Source of the DNA: a virus
Strand: one strand, 5' to 3'
Virus record (IMG/VR): IMGVR_UViG_3300005045_000040
Coordinates: 1-27,327 of that record
DNA: 27,327 nucleotides
The notes under the pieces are model-generated. The model saw only the letters and a program-made list of their open reading frames with translations. It was not told the DNA's origin and did not search any database. Shown in pieces: positions 20,859 through 27,327 of this stretch (within the stretch, counting starts at the first letter, position 1; the number at the start of each line of letters is the position of its first letter). A program made the translations under genes and the position numbers.

Positions 20859-22907
20859 ATGTCAAAGAAACAAATCCCCGACACCCTCAAGCGGCATCTA
20901 GCCAGCGGAAAAGTTGAGCGCGCCCTGCTGGTCGAGCGCCAGGTGGTTGACGTCACCGCCCGCACCGTCACCCTGGCCTTTGCCAGCGAGACCCCGTATG
21001 AGCGCTACTGGGGCGTCGAGATTTTGGACTGCACCGCCCCAGCCATGCGCCAGGGCCGCCTGCGCAGTGGGGCAAATTTATTGTGTGACCACGATAGCCG
21101 AGATGTCGTCGGCGTTGTTGAGTCCGTCGAAATCGGCGCTGACCGCATTGGTCGCGCTGTGGTGCGCTTTGGCAAAAGCGCCCGCGCCGAAGAAGTCTTC
21201 CAGGACGTGGTGGATGGGATACGCCGCAACGTCTCGGTGGGCTACATGATCCACAAAGCGCAACTGGTCGAGACCAAGGAAGGTATGGAAACCTACCGCG
21301 TCACCGACTGGGAACCCTTTGAAGTGTCATTGGTCAGCGTGCCCGCTGATGCCAGCGTTGGGGTAGGCCGCAGTGCCGACGCCGATCTGGACAAAAAAGA
21401 CCTCACGGTGCAAGTGACCGTGTGGCAAAGCGACCCCAAGGACTGTACTGATTGCGCTGCCTGTGCTGCCTGTGCCGCCTGTGTTGCCATGCATGGCTGT
21501 TCTGACTGCGCATCCTGTGCTGACTGCGCTGACTGCGCTGTCATGCAGGCCTGCGTTGACTGCGCCGCCATGCAGGGCTGTACTGAATGCGCTGCCATGC
21601 AGGCCTGCGCTTCGACCCCAACCCCATCCACCTCTGAAATGAAAGCCATCATCATGCCTACCGAAAAAATTGAAGCCGTTGCCCAGCGCAACCACGCCGC
21701 CGAAATCTCCGCTATTGCCTCTGGCATCCCCGGCGGGGCCGACCTGGCCATGCGCGCCATCCAAGACGGCAAGACCGTCGAAGAATTCCAGCAAATCGCC
21801 ATCAAGGCGCTCAGCAACAAACCCCTGCCCACTGCCGACATCGGCATGAGCCGCGATGAAGTCAAGCGCTTCAGTGTGGTGCGCGCCATCAACGCCCTGG
21901 CCAACCCCGGCGACGCCGCCGCCCAAAAAGCCGCCGCCTTTGAGCGTGACTGCTCCGAAGCCGCTGCCAGCAAGATCGGCAAGCAATCTCGCGGGCTCAT
22001 GGTGCCCTATGACGTGCAAAAGCGTGACCTCACCGTGGGCGCCCCAACTGGCGGCGGCAACCTGGTCGCCACCGACCTGTTGTCGGGCAGTTTCATCGAC
22101 ATTTTGCGCAACGCCATGGTCATCAACACCCTGGGCGCACGCACGCTCACCGGCCTGAACGGCATGATCGCCATCCCCAAACAAACCGGCGCTGCTACCG
22201 CCTACTGGGTCGCTGAAAACGGCGCGCCCACCGAGTCGCAGCAAACCGTCGGCCAGGTCACCATGAGCCCCAAAACGGTCGGCGCGTTCAGTGACATCAG
22301 CCGCCGCCTGTTGCTGCAGTCCAGCATCGACGTCGAGGCCATGGTCCAGAACGACTTGGCCACCGTGCTCGGTCTGGCCATCCAGCAAGCCGCTATCAAC
22401 GGCCTGGGCTCGGCCAACCAACCCAGCGGCCTGCTCACCTTGATCACCCCCAGTGTGATTGGCGGCACCGACGGCGCTGCTCCCACCTGGGCCAACATCA
22501 TTGCGCTTGAAACCGCCATCAGCGCCGCCAATGCCGACATCGGTACCCTGGGCTACCTGACCAATGCCAAGGTGCGCGGAAAACTCAAGGGCACGGAGAA
22601 GTTTGCCACCACCAACGGCTCCCCGGTGTGGGAGGCTGGCAACACACCCCTCAACGGCTACCGCGCCGCGGTGACCAACGCCGTGCCAAGCAACCTGACC
22701 AAGGGCGCCTCTGATGTCGCCAGCGCCATCATGTTTGGCAACTGGGGCGACCTGGTGATCGGCATGTGGGGCGGGCTTGACCTGATGATTGACCCCTATA
22801 CCGGCAGCACCGCCGGAACCATCCGCGTGGTCGCCCTGCAAGACGTCGACGTAGCCGTGCGCAACGCCTTGTCGTTCGCCACCATGGTGGACGCCCTGAC
22901 GGCCTAA
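20859..22907 (+). CDS. Prohead protease fused to major capsid protein, with Cys-repeat linker (682 aa)
   Basis: Residues 20-170 are a U35 (HK97-type) prohead protease: LLCDHDSRDVVGVVESV with catalytic His78, RRNVSVGYM with Ser126, and EVSLVSVPADASVGVGR at its end. Residues 196-250 are a cysteine-rich repeat. Residues 261 to about 370 look like a scaffolding delta-domain (VAQRNHAAEISAIAS). From about 375 on is an HK97-fold capsid: TGGGNLVATDLLSGSFIDIL, MIAIPKQTGAATAYWVAENG, TVGAFSDISRRLLLQSSIDV. Fusion of protease and capsid is known in several phages. The protease would cut itself and the scaffold away during maturation. An internal ATG (21639 or 21654) might give capsid alone, but no strong ribosome site is seen. 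Confidence 0.9.
   Translation: MSKKQIPDTLKRHLASGKVERALLVERQVVDVTARTVTLAFASETPYERYWGVEILDCTAPAMRQGRLRSGANLLCDHDSRDVVGVVESVEIGADRIGRAVVRFGKSARAEEVFQDVVDGIRRNVSVGYMIHKAQLVETKEGMETYRVTDWEPFEVSLVSVPADASVGVGRSADADLDKKDLTVQVTVWQSDPKDCTDCAACAACAACVAMHGCSDCASCADCADCAVMQACVDCAAMQGCTECAAMQACASTPTPSTSEMKAIIMPTEKIEAVAQRNHAAEISAIASGIPGGADLAMRAIQDGKTVEEFQQIAIKALSNKPLPTADIGMSRDEVKRFSVVRAINALANPGDAAAQKAAAFERDCSEAAASKIGKQSRGLMVPYDVQKRDLTVGAPTGGGNLVATDLLSGSFIDILRNAMVINTLGARTLTGLNGMIAIPKQTGAATAYWVAENGAPTESQQTVGQVTMSPKTVGAFSDISRRLLLQSSIDVEAMVQNDLATVLGLAIQQAAINGLGSANQPSGLLTLITPSVIGGTDGAAPTWANIIALETAISAANADIGTLGYLTNAKVRGKLKGTEKFATTNGSPVWEAGNTPLNGYRAAVTNAVPSNLTKGASDVASAIMFGNWGDLVIGMWGGLDLMIDPYTGSTAGTIRVVALQDVDVAVRNALSFATMVDALTA
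21444..21608 (+). repeat. Cys-rich tandem repeat encoded in the capsid fusion
   Basis: Fifty-five codons (residues 196-250) hold 15 cysteines at 196, 199, 202, 205, 208, 214, 217, 220, 223, 226, 232, 235, 241, 244 and 250, every one in the same three-residue register. Units are C-x-x (DC, AC, SC) and a longer C-A-x-M-Q/H-x unit (AAMQG, AVMQA, VAMHG). The DNA has matching 9- and 18-bp near-repeats such as GACTGCGCTG and GCCATGCAGG, which suggests growth by slippage or unequal recombination. Confidence 0.9.
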
Positions 22908-22915
22908 GTGCCACT

Positions 22916-22945
22916 TAGCCCGCTGCACTCTGGTGCACCGGGCTA
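22916..22945 (+). other. Strong hairpin after the capsid gene
   Basis: TAGCCCG-C-TGCAC pairs with GTGCA-C-CGGGCTA around a TCTG loop: a 12-bp stem with one C-C mismatch. It begins 8 nt after the capsid stop. No T-run follows, so it is more likely an mRNA-stabilising or processing structure than a full terminator, which would fit high capsid expression. Confidence 0.65.
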
Positions 22946-22970
22946 ACCCGCAAACCAACAGAGATCCACC

Positions 22971-23363
22971 ATGAATCAAAACAACCTTGGCACCCAGTTG
23001 CAAATGCTCGCCCTGGCGTCCATGGCCAACATCCTGACCACCGCCAACGGCACCGGTGTCGATGCGCGTGATTTTGTCGGCGAACTCGCCATCCTGCTCA
23101 GCGCCATCAATGTCGCAGGTACCACCCCCACGCTGGCCGTCAAGGTGCAAGACAGCGCCGACAACAGCAGCTTTACCGACATTGCCGGGGCCGTATTCAC
23201 CACCGTGACCGACGCGGGCACCAAGGCCGCCACGCTGGAAAAGATCACCCTCAACGTCGACAGCGCCCGGCGCTACCTGCGCGTGGTCAAAACTGTCGGA
23301 GGCACATCAACGCCCGAGTTTTCGCTCAGTTGCACCGCCGTGGGTCTGAAACAAAACCGCTAA
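22971..23363 (+). CDS. Beta-rich phage head protein (130 aa), possible decoration protein
   Basis: The protein opens MNQNNLGTQLQMLALASMAN. It then forms alternating strands (LAVKVQDSADNSSFTDIAGA, then KITLNVDSARRYLRVVKTVG) ending SLSCTAVGLKQNR. This layout is common in the gene right after the capsid gene of lambda-like phages, the position of decoration or head-completion proteins. The family has no name I can give with confidence. AGAGAT precedes the ATG. Confidence 0.6.
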   Translation: MNQNNLGTQLQMLALASMANILTTANGTGVDARDFVGELAILLSAINVAGTTPTLAVKVQDSADNSSFTDIAGAVFTTVTDAGTKAATLEKITLNVDSARRYLRVVKTVGGTSTPEFSLSCTAVGLKQNR

Positions 23364-23371
23364 GAGCCGCC

Positions 23372-23656
23372 ATGCTTACCGCCAACCTAGACGTATTTTT
23401 CAGCACGGACGAATTTGCCAAGCCCGTCACGCTTAACGGCGTGATCGTGTCGGCCATTTACGACGCGCCCTATGCGTCTGGGTCAGTCGGCCCCTACGGC
23501 ATGGCCAGCACCCAGCCAGTGCTGACCCTGGCAACCGCCAACGTGCCAACCGACCCGGTTGGCAAAACGGCAGTAGTCAACGCGGTCAACTACCTGATCG
23601 CCGCCCATGAACCCGACGGCACCGGCATCAGCCGCCTGCTGCTGGAGGCTGCATGA
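23372..23656 (+). CDS. Head-tail joining protein, gpFII-like (94 aa)
   Basis: Start at ATG 23372 (AAGAG upstream) rather than an ATG at 23330 inside the previous gene. The product runs MLTANLDVFFSTDEFAKPVT, then LNGVIVSAIYDAPY, a loop of Gly/Ser, and a strand pair PVLTLATANVPTDPVGKTAV with RLLLEAA at the end. This is the pattern of lambda FII-type head-tail joining proteins (flexible loop, then a small beta barrel). The stop overlaps the next ATG. Confidence 0.7.
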   Translation: MLTANLDVFFSTDEFAKPVTLNGVIVSAIYDAPYASGSVGPYGMASTQPVLTLATANVPTDPVGKTAVVNAVNYLIAAHEPDGTGISRLLLEAA

Positions 23657-24090
23657 CCACCATCATCAACCAGGTTGTGACCGCCATCACCGCTGCGCTG
23701 CAAAGCGCACCGGCAGTGGCTGACAGCATTGGCCGCGTCAACCTGCGCCCGGTCTCGCAAGCAGTCGCGCAAGCGGTGGTTGTGCGTCCGGTGCAGTCTG
23801 AGGTAACCCAAGCGGGCGTGCTTAACAGCATGCCTGTGAGTTGGTCTACCACCGTCGCGGTGGAGTGCTATGCCCGCAGCAGCGGGGCAACTACGCCGGA
23901 CCAGTCGGTAGACGCCTTGCTTGAGTCGGTCTACGCCCGACTCATGGCAGACCCCACGCTTAGCGGTGTGGTGCTAGGTCTGCAGCCGCAGCACGTCAGC
24001 TTTGACTTTGACGCCGACGGCGATAAAACCGCCTGCGCCACCATAGTTTTCAACGCCCGCCAGCGCGCAAGCGCCGGTTCCCTGAGTTAG
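23653..24090 (+). CDS. Tail terminator protein, gpU-like (145 aa)
   Basis: ATG 23653 overlaps the FII-like stop. The middle has VEYAR-type sequence (STTVAVECYARSSGATTPDQ) and helix SVDALLESVYARLMADPTLS. It ends FDFDADGDKTACATIVFNAR, the strand pattern of lambda gpU and related terminators, which cap the tail tube at the head-proximal end. It ends in TAG, followed by a T7 run at 24091-24097. Confidence 0.65.
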   Translation: MTTIINQVVTAITAALQSAPAVADSIGRVNLRPVSQAVAQAVVVRPVQSEVTQAGVLNSMPVSWSTTVAVECYARSSGATTPDQSVDALLESVYARLMADPTLSGVVLGLQPQHVSFDFDADGDKTACATIVFNARQRASAGSLS

Positions 24091-24112
24091 TTTTTTTATA
24101 TAGGAGACAGTC

Positions 24113-24754
24113 ATGTCTTATTACTTCCCTGAAGGTTCCTCGCAGCAGTTTTCTCAAACCATGGCCTCCGCAAAGACCATCACCGCCATGACCAACGCCA
24201 ACCCGGCAGTGGCCACCAGCGTTGCCCACGGCTACACCACCGGCGATGAAGTACTCATCAACTCTGGCTGGGAAGACTGCACCGACAGTGTGTTCAAAGT
24301 GACTGTACTCACCGTCGACACCTTCAGTCTGACCGGACTGGACAGCACCAACACCAGCTTTTTCCCCGTCGGCACCGGTGGTGGTACAGCGCAAAAAATC
24401 AGCAGCTGGACGGCCATTCCCCAGGTGCTGTCCATCAGCTCCAGCGGTGGTGATGCGCGTTTTACCGACGTCAGCCTGCTGTCCAAACGCAACGCCATCA
24501 AAATTCCGACCGGGTTTAACGCCACCAGCATCACGCTGAGCATGGCGCACGACGCCGCCCAAGTCGGTTACCAAACCATGATTGGCATCAGCCGCAACCT
24601 CTCCAAAGTGGCCTTTAAACAGGTCATTAGTGGCGGCGCTGTGACCTACGGCTATGGCTACATGAACGTCTCCGAGATGCCCAAGCTCAACGTCAACAGT
24701 GTCAACACTGTAGATGCCGCGCTGACCATCATTGGCCGCTCAATCAGTTACTAA
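24113..24754 (+). CDS. Major tail tube protein, gpV-like (213 aa)
   Basis: A strong AGGAGA site precedes the ATG at 24113. The protein is beta-rich with the tube-protein pattern: FSQTMASAKTITAMTNANPA, GYTTGDEVLINSGWEDCTDS (a Gly-rich segment typical of phage Ig-like or binding insertions), VFKVTVLTVDTFSLTGLDST, and a C-terminal core YGYGYMNVSEMPKLNVNSVN. It polymerises to form the tail tube. It is followed by two hairpins, then the chaperone genes. Confidence 0.75.
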   Translation: MSYYFPEGSSQQFSQTMASAKTITAMTNANPAVATSVAHGYTTGDEVLINSGWEDCTDSVFKVTVLTVDTFSLTGLDSTNTSFFPVGTGGGTAQKISSWTAIPQVLSISSSGGDARFTDVSLLSKRNAIKIPTGFNATSITLSMAHDAAQVGYQTMIGISRNLSKVAFKQVISGGAVTYGYGYMNVSEMPKLNVNSVNTVDAALTIIGRSISY

Positions 24755-24798
24755 AAACTGACAGTTTTATGCGCGGCAGGGCTGGGGCCACCCAGCCC
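24754..24798 (+). terminator. Two consecutive hairpins after the tail tube gene
   Basis: AAAACTG-A-CAGTTTT (24754-24768) is a palindrome overlapping the stop codon's last base. Next, GGGCTGGG (24779-24786) pairs perfectly with CCCAGCCC (24791-24798) across GCCA. TTTT follows at 24804-24807 within GGCAGGTTTTGCC. It could reduce read-through from the abundant tube message into the chaperone genes. Confidence 0.5.
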
Positions 24799-24876
24799 GG
24801 CAGGTTTTGCCCGAGCCAGCCGCGCCGCGCATATCCAGCTTATCGGGCCATATTTATACAGATCGGGCAATCCATC

Positions 24877-25212
24877 ATGGCTATCACCATCACCGTCTCA
24901 GACACCGTCAGCTTCAAAGTCAAGGGCACCATCAATGACGCCGGCGGCATCGCGCAGCCGTTTGACTTCAAACTCACCTGCCTGCGCATGGATGCAGACA
25001 CCCTGGACGCCCGCGTCAAGGCCGGCAACGACGAAACCTTTGTCGATTTCCTGACCGATGTGGTTGAGGATTGGGCCGGTGTGCGCGATGCAGAAAACAA
25101 AGCTATCGCCTACAGCACAGAGGCCCTCAATCAGTTATGCAAGATACCCGGCGTCGCCCGCGTCGCCTGGGTGGCATATCTGACAGAGGTGGGCGCCAAA
25201 ACAAAAAACTAA
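24877..25212 (+). CDS. Tail assembly chaperone, G-like (111 aa)
   Basis: The ATG at 24877 starts MAITITVSDTVSFKVKGTIN, the N-terminus expected of lambda gpG-type chaperones. The frame upstream to 24769 runs through the hairpin region and is not used. The helix DAENKAIAYSTEALNQLCKI and the end VAYLTEVGAKTKN follow. The last three codons carry the slippery heptamer A-AAA-AAC just before the TAA stop. The protein binds the tape measure during tail assembly and is not in the virion in lambda. Confidence 0.75.
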   Translation: MAITITVSDTVSFKVKGTINDAGGIAQPFDFKLTCLRMDADTLDARVKAGNDETFVDFLTDVVEDWAGVRDAENKAIAYSTEALNQLCKIPGVARVAWVAYLTEVGAKTKN

Positions 25213-25583
25213 CGCAGCTCGCCTACCTCATAGCCAGCCAGAGAAAACCGCATGCACCGCCTGCCACCGACAAACAAAACCCCTGGCTGGCCAGCGTCAT
25301 TGAGCAGCCTGACAGCGCGCCAGAGGTGGGCTACCTGTGGCCATGCAACGTGGCCACCTGGGGGCACTGGCAGGCTGTCCAAACGCAATGGCGTGTTGGC
25401 ACGGGGGGCGCTACGGGCTTGGACTATGCGGGTGTGCGGGCTTACCTTGATGAGCAAGACATCAAAAAGCAAGATCGGCGCGAATTCTTTGCCGGCATCC
25501 AGGCCGCCGAAAGAGGCACGCTCGAGGCTTGGAGTGATCTCTCTGAGCGCGAGCAGGCCACCCAGAAAAACAGCAACCAGTAG
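24877..25583 (+). CDS. Tail assembly chaperone GT, made by -1 frameshift (235 aa)
   Basis: The heptamer A-AAA-AAC at 25203-25209 lies directly before the G-frame stop. Slipping back one base reads on as LTQLAYLIASQRKPHAPP, then GYLWPCNVATWGHWQAVQTQ, and a DUF1799-like end (LDEQDIKKQDRREFFAGIQ) to the TAG at 25581-25583. This gives 111 + 124 = 235 aa. The G/GT frameshift is a conserved feature of long-tailed phages; the ratio of the two products sets tail assembly. The T part has no start codon or ribosome site of its own. Confidence 0.85.
25203..25209 (+). promoter_or_regulatory. Programmed -1 ribosomal frameshift site
   Basis: A-AAA-AAC (X-XXY-YYZ) in the G frame, followed immediately by TAA. 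This is the slippery type also used by IS elements and coronavirus-like systems, here in the standard phage G/GT position. No pseudoknot was worked out downstream. Confidence 0.85.
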
Positions 25584-25595
25584 CAAGGCAGCACC

Positions 25596-27327
25596 ATGGC
25601 AGATGTAGGCATCAAAATCACCGCCCTGGACGCCACCGGGGGTGCCTTCAGCGCCGTCACAGGCAAACTCTCTGGCCTAAAAAAAGAGGCCGAAGGAATC
25701 AATGAGACCATCGGTGGTTTAGTTGAAAAGTTCTCAGCGCTTGGTTTGACGTTGGGCGCTGGCTTGAGTCTTGTCGGGCTGAAAGAGATCATCAATACCG
25801 CTGACGAATTCAGCAAAATGGCACAAAAAACCGGCGTCACTGTCGAGGCGCTGCGCCAGTTGAACTACGCCGCCAGCCTGAGCGACGTCAGCACCGAGGC
25901 ACTAGGCACCGGACTGCGCAAGCTGTCCATCAATATGGCTGCCGCCGCTGGTGGCAGCGCCGAGCAAGTGCAATTTTTTAAAGCCCTTGGGTTGAGTGTT
26001 AAAGACGCTGGCGGCCACCTCAAAAGCGCCGACGGCATGCTCGGTGAGATAGCCAGCAAATTTGCCAACTTCAAAGACAGCCCGGAAAAAGCCGCCCTGG
26101 CAGTTAAAGGGTTTGGCAAAGCCGGTGCCGACCTGATACCGCTACTCAACGCTGGTGGCGCCGGGCTAAAAACCATGGCCGATGAGGCCGATGCGCTGGG
26201 CGCCGTGTTTAGTGGTGAGTTTGGCAAGTCCGCCGAAGAGTTCAATGACAACCTGACGCGCATTGGTGTCGCCAGCAAATCTGCAGTCTCCAGCATAGCC
26301 AGCGAACTGCTCCCCACCATGACGCTGCTATCAGAGAAGTTTTTAGAGGCCCAAAAATCCAGCAGTGGTTTTGGTAGCTATATCGGCGGTGCCCTCAAAA
26401 CAATCATCGAGGCGGCCAGTATTTTATATACCGATGTGGAGTTTGTGCTCAAAGGTATTGGCCGCGAGTTTGGCGCCATTGCTGCCCAAATGGTCGCTCT
26501 GGGTCATGGGGACTTTGCCGGATTTACCGCCATCAGCGTCGCAGTCAAAGAAGATGCAGTGCGCGCCCGCGCCGAATTGGATAAATTGCAGTACGAAATC
26601 CTCAACGCCGGACTACTCAACAGCAAGGCCGGCGCTGGCCGTGGTACCGCCACCGACCCGCGCCTTCTGGGCAGCACCCAACTGGACGCGCCCATCGTCA
26701 ACACCGCCACCAAAACCATCAGCGAGGCCGCCAAAGGCCTGGCCAAGTACAACGACCTGATGGCCGCTGCCGCCGGGTTTGAAAAAACCTGGGCCGAAGA
26801 CGTCAACTTATTGCGCGCCGCCCTGGATGGTAAAAAAATCAGCCAGGACCAGTACAACCAGTCAATCAATATGCTGCTGAAAAAGCAGCCACTCATGATG
26901 GATGCCGCCAAGTTAGAGATCGAATGGCAAAAAGAGGTTATCAAAGCCAATGAGGACGCCGACAAAGCCCGCACCGACAGCATGAAATCCATTCAGGATG
27001 AGCTTGACAAACAACTTGAACACAATGCCGCCATTGGCCTGAGCGTGATCGCCATTGCAGAGCTTGACGCCGCCAAACTGAGCGACCAAGCCATCAACAA
27101 AGACAGCCTGGCCGGCGTAGCCGACCTGATCGACTTCAGTGGCAAGTTAGGCGACAAATACCGGCAAGAAGCCCAAGCCCTGCGCGCTCTGGCCGCCGCC
27201 AAAGTATCGGGTGCGGTCACGCAGACCATTTATGACGCCGCACAAGACATACTCAAAGAGCAAAAGAAAGCCGCCGAAGAATCCGGAAAATACTGGGAAG
27301 ACGCCCTCATGCGCGCTTTTGAATCGG
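25596..27327 (+). CDS. Tail tape measure protein, N-terminal part (cut by window end)
   Basis: The ATG at 25596 begins MADVGIKITALDATGGAFSA. The frame is open to the window end (577 codons). It shows the tape-measure N-terminal pattern: a leading helix, DEFSKMAQKTGVTVEALRQL then AASLSDVSTEALGTGLRKLS, Gly/Ala-rich hinges, and long amphipathic helices (EIEWQKEVIKANEDADKART) that continue past the end. No transmembrane segment or lysozyme domain is in the visible part. It follows the GT chaperone, as expected. Confidence 0.85.
   Translation, partial: MADVGIKITALDATGGAFSAVTGKLSGLKKEAEGINETIGGLVEKFSALGLTLGAGLSLVGLKEIINTADEFSKMAQKTGVTVEALRQLNYAASLSDVSTEALGTGLRKLSINMAAAAGGSAEQVQFFKALGLSVKDAGGHLKSADGMLGEIASKFANFKDSPEKAALAVKGFGKAGADLIPLLNAGGAGLKTMADEADALGAVFSGEFGKSAEEFNDNLTRIGVASKSAVSSIASELLPTMTLLSEKFLEAQKSSSGFGSYIGGALKTIIEAASILYTDVEFVLKGIGREFGAIAAQMVALGHGDFAGFTAISVAVKEDAVRARAELDKLQYEILNAGLLNSKAGAGRGTATDPRLLGSTQLDAPIVNTATKTISEAAKGLAKYNDLMAAAAGFEKTWAEDVNLLRAALDGKKISQDQYNQSINMLLKKQPLMMDAAKLEIEWQKEVIKANEDADKARTDSMKSIQDELDKQLEHNAAIGLSVIAIAELDAAKLSDQAINKDSLAGVADLIDFSGKLGDKYRQEAQALRALAAAKVSGAVTQTIYDAAQDILKEQKKAAEESGKYWEDALMRAFES

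Noticed and set aside
21444-21608. CRISPR or noncoding tandem repeat
   Set aside because: Repeat period is a multiple of three, reading frame is preserved, and it lies within a conserved protein gene.
21327-23150. Long minus-strand frame (607 codons) under the protease-capsid gene
   Set aside because: It mirrors a high-GC gene with clear homology on the plus strand; Gly/His/Asp-rich composition and no family resemblance.
1-27327. tRNA genes, insertion sequences, integrase or att sites
   Set aside because: I looked for cloverleaf-like arms, transposase or recombinase motifs and terminal duplications and saw none; short ones could be missed by eye.

Overview
This window is most of a lambda-like (siphovirus) prophage. 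The likely host is a betaproteobacterium of the Burkholderiales/Comamonadaceae type. That placement rests on high-GC coding, on the protein style of the GpA terminase, Toprim primase/SF3 helicase and protease-capsid fusion genes, and on DUF4406, DUF2303 and YmfL-type genes. It is inference from remembered families, not from a search. No integrase, att site, lysis gene or tail-tip gene is present, so both ends of the element lie outside.

Layout. (1) Positions 1-8320, minus strand: one long early-left operon of about 18 mostly small genes, most joined by 4-nt ATGA overlaps. It includes zinc-ribbon proteins, a DUF4406 protein, an adenine-type and a cytosine-5 DNA methyltransferase, a winged-helix regulator and a DUF2303 protein. 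(2) Positions 8350-10220: the immunity region. Two nearly identical promoter/operator modules (8361-8400 and 10174-10214) share a 15-bp palindrome, consensus TTAGGCAnTGCCTAA. They flank accessory genes (a secreted Cys-containing protein, a 43-aa HxGCH mini-protein, a secreted HNH nuclease, a membrane zinc-ribbon protein) and a short repressor. (3) Positions 10222-14147, plus strand: Cro/YdaS-like gene, CII/YmfL-like gene, Toprim primase with an in-frame amber codon, and SF3 helicase. (4) Positions 14162-14385: a nested set of direct and inverted GGTTACGC repeats, a good candidate for the replication origin. (5) Positions 14416-27327, plus strand: packaging, head and tail genes in lambda order (TerS, TerL, Mor-like protein, connector, portal, protease-capsid fusion, head-tail joining, tail terminator, tail tube, G/GT chaperones with a -1 frameshift site, tape measure running off the end).

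Most notable: a nine-G tract that splits the cytosine methyltransferase in a way one base would repair; a tract of 15 cysteines in strict three-residue register inside the protease-capsid fusion; the 24-bp perfect inverted repeat in the origin candidate; the duplicated operator/promoter modules; the amber codon in the primase; and a 34-bp perfect repeat abutting the stop codons of two structural genes.
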